From the NCBI GenBank assembly GCA_003168315.1, contig PMSP01000187.1, positions 1 through 7,292 on the forward strand: DNA of 7,292 bases. Reading direction: 5' to 3'. Below the pieces are notes generated by a model. The model did not search any database, was not told the DNA's origin, and saw only the letters and a list, made by a program, of their open reading frames with translations. The position numbers and the translations under genes were made by a program. Source of the DNA: Opitutaceae bacterium (GTDB lineage Bacteria > Verrucomicrobiota > Verrucomicrobiia > Opitutales > Opitutaceae). Within the stretch, counting starts at the first letter, position 1; every line of letters begins with the position of its first letter. This document shows positions 6,726 through 7,292 of this stretch, piece after piece.

Positions 6726-7292
6726 TTACCAATGCGATGACATTCCGAGGTCCAGCTGCTCTCTGGGGAACTCGGCGTACGCGAGGGTGGAGTAGCTCCT
6801 GTAGTAGCTGTAGTTTATGAAGACCTTCAGGTGCTGGTTGACGGTGTAGAAATAGGCCGCGCTCAGGTCAAAGTAGTAGTCGATCCTCTCCGGTCCGTCC
6901 GGGTTGATCTCGCCCTCGGTTCCAAGGAACTTGTTGCGTCCGACCGAACCCGACAGAGTCGCGCTGGCCTTGGCGGTGAACGAGTCCTGGAAAACAAGGC
7001 CCGCGCTTGTAGATTCGATGGATTGGCCGGTGGCGATTGTCGAGTAATCCTGGGAGAGGTTGGCCGTGAGGGTCATCCGGCGGTTGATGTTCCAGGTGGC
7101 CGCCCCGCTGGCCGTCACATCGTCGAAATTCATGCCCGAGTCCGGGCCGCCATGCTCGGTCCTGGACTGGTAGCCCGCCTGGAGCGAGCCGTTGAAGGGG
7201 CCGTACACCTTTCCGCTGACGCCGCCGGAGAGCGCGTTGTCGATGCTGAAGGCCCCCGTCTCCTCGTCGGAGTCCCGCAGGCGGTAGTTGAC
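6726..7292 (-). CDS. Outer-membrane beta-barrel protein, C-terminal 188 residues, 5'-truncated by window edge
   Basis: The frame is open through the right edge of the window, so only the C-terminal 188 residues are visible. The sequence shows the alternating polar/hydrophobic strands and Asn/Ser/Thr/Tyr-rich composition of an outer-membrane beta-barrel: SGKVYGPFNGSLQAGYQSRT, TASGAATWNINRRMTLTANL, SAGLVFQDSFTAKASATLSG, YYFDLSAAYFYTVNQHLKVF and a last strand, EQLDLGMSSHW, with aromatic C-terminus (Trp rather than the common Phe). It resembles the putative beta-barrel porin 2 type proteins often encoded in exopolysaccharide loci, but the family is not certain. It sits 10 bases upstream of the OPX gene in the same direction, so a role as the outer-membrane pore for the same polymer is a reasonable inference. 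A GTG at 7208 is not the start, since strand-like sequence continues upstream. Confidence 0.8.
   Translation of the reverse strand, partial: VNYRLRDSDEETGAFSIDNALSGGVSGKVYGPFNGSLQAGYQSRTEHGGPDSGMNFDDVTASGAATWNINRRMTLTANLSQDYSTIATGQSIESTSAGLVFQDSFTAKASATLSGSVGRNKFLGTEGEINPDGPERIDYYFDLSAAYFYTVNQHLKVFINYSYYRSYSTLAYAEFPREQLDLGMSSHW

Overview
This GC-rich window looks chromosomal and comes from a Gram-negative (diderm) bacterium. It encodes a lipid A pathway enzyme (LpxI), an outer-membrane beta-barrel and a polysaccharide export apparatus. LpxI instead of LpxH, a SUF-linked SufT protein, a bifunctional-nuclease-family protein and a Wza/Wzc-like export pair would together fit Verrucomicrobiota (Opitutae-like) or a related diderm lineage. 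That placement is an inference from gene content and cannot be proven from the sequence alone. I see no mobile elements, RNA genes, CRISPR arrays or intergenic stretches over 300 bases; the window is almost wall-to-wall coding.

Left part, plus strand (1-931): the C-terminal end of an SppA-type (S49) signal peptide peptidase, cut by the window edge, is followed one base after its stop by sufT, an Fe-S assembly accessory protein. These two genes converge on the minus-strand block with only six bases between the opposing stop codons, and a short perfect inverted repeat sits across that junction.

Right and central part, minus strand (7292 down to 938), in transcription order: an outer-membrane beta-barrel protein (cut by the window edge), a short OPX/Wza-like polysaccharide export protein, a Wzc-like polysaccharide co-polymerase fused to a BY-type tyrosine autokinase, lpxI, a 134-residue protein I do not recognise, a bifunctional nuclease family (DUF151) protein, and a tRNA-dihydrouridine synthase. 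Gaps are 10, 19, 14, 49, 108 and 2 bases, so the first four genes are probably one transcription unit; the 108-base gap before the nuclease gene is the only obvious place for a separate promoter.

Functionally, the barrel, the periplasmic export protein and the inner-membrane co-polymerase/kinase form a plausible envelope-spanning export route for an exopolysaccharide or capsule. LpxI makes the lipid X intermediate of lipid A, so its position immediately behind the kinase links surface-polysaccharide export with outer-membrane lipid synthesis. The last two genes are housekeeping-like. The most notable points are the short export protein with no lipobox or outer-membrane helix beside a dedicated barrel, the loss of the usual arginines of the kinase oligomerisation motif, and the lpxI linkage. 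I did not find evidence for a wholly new system.
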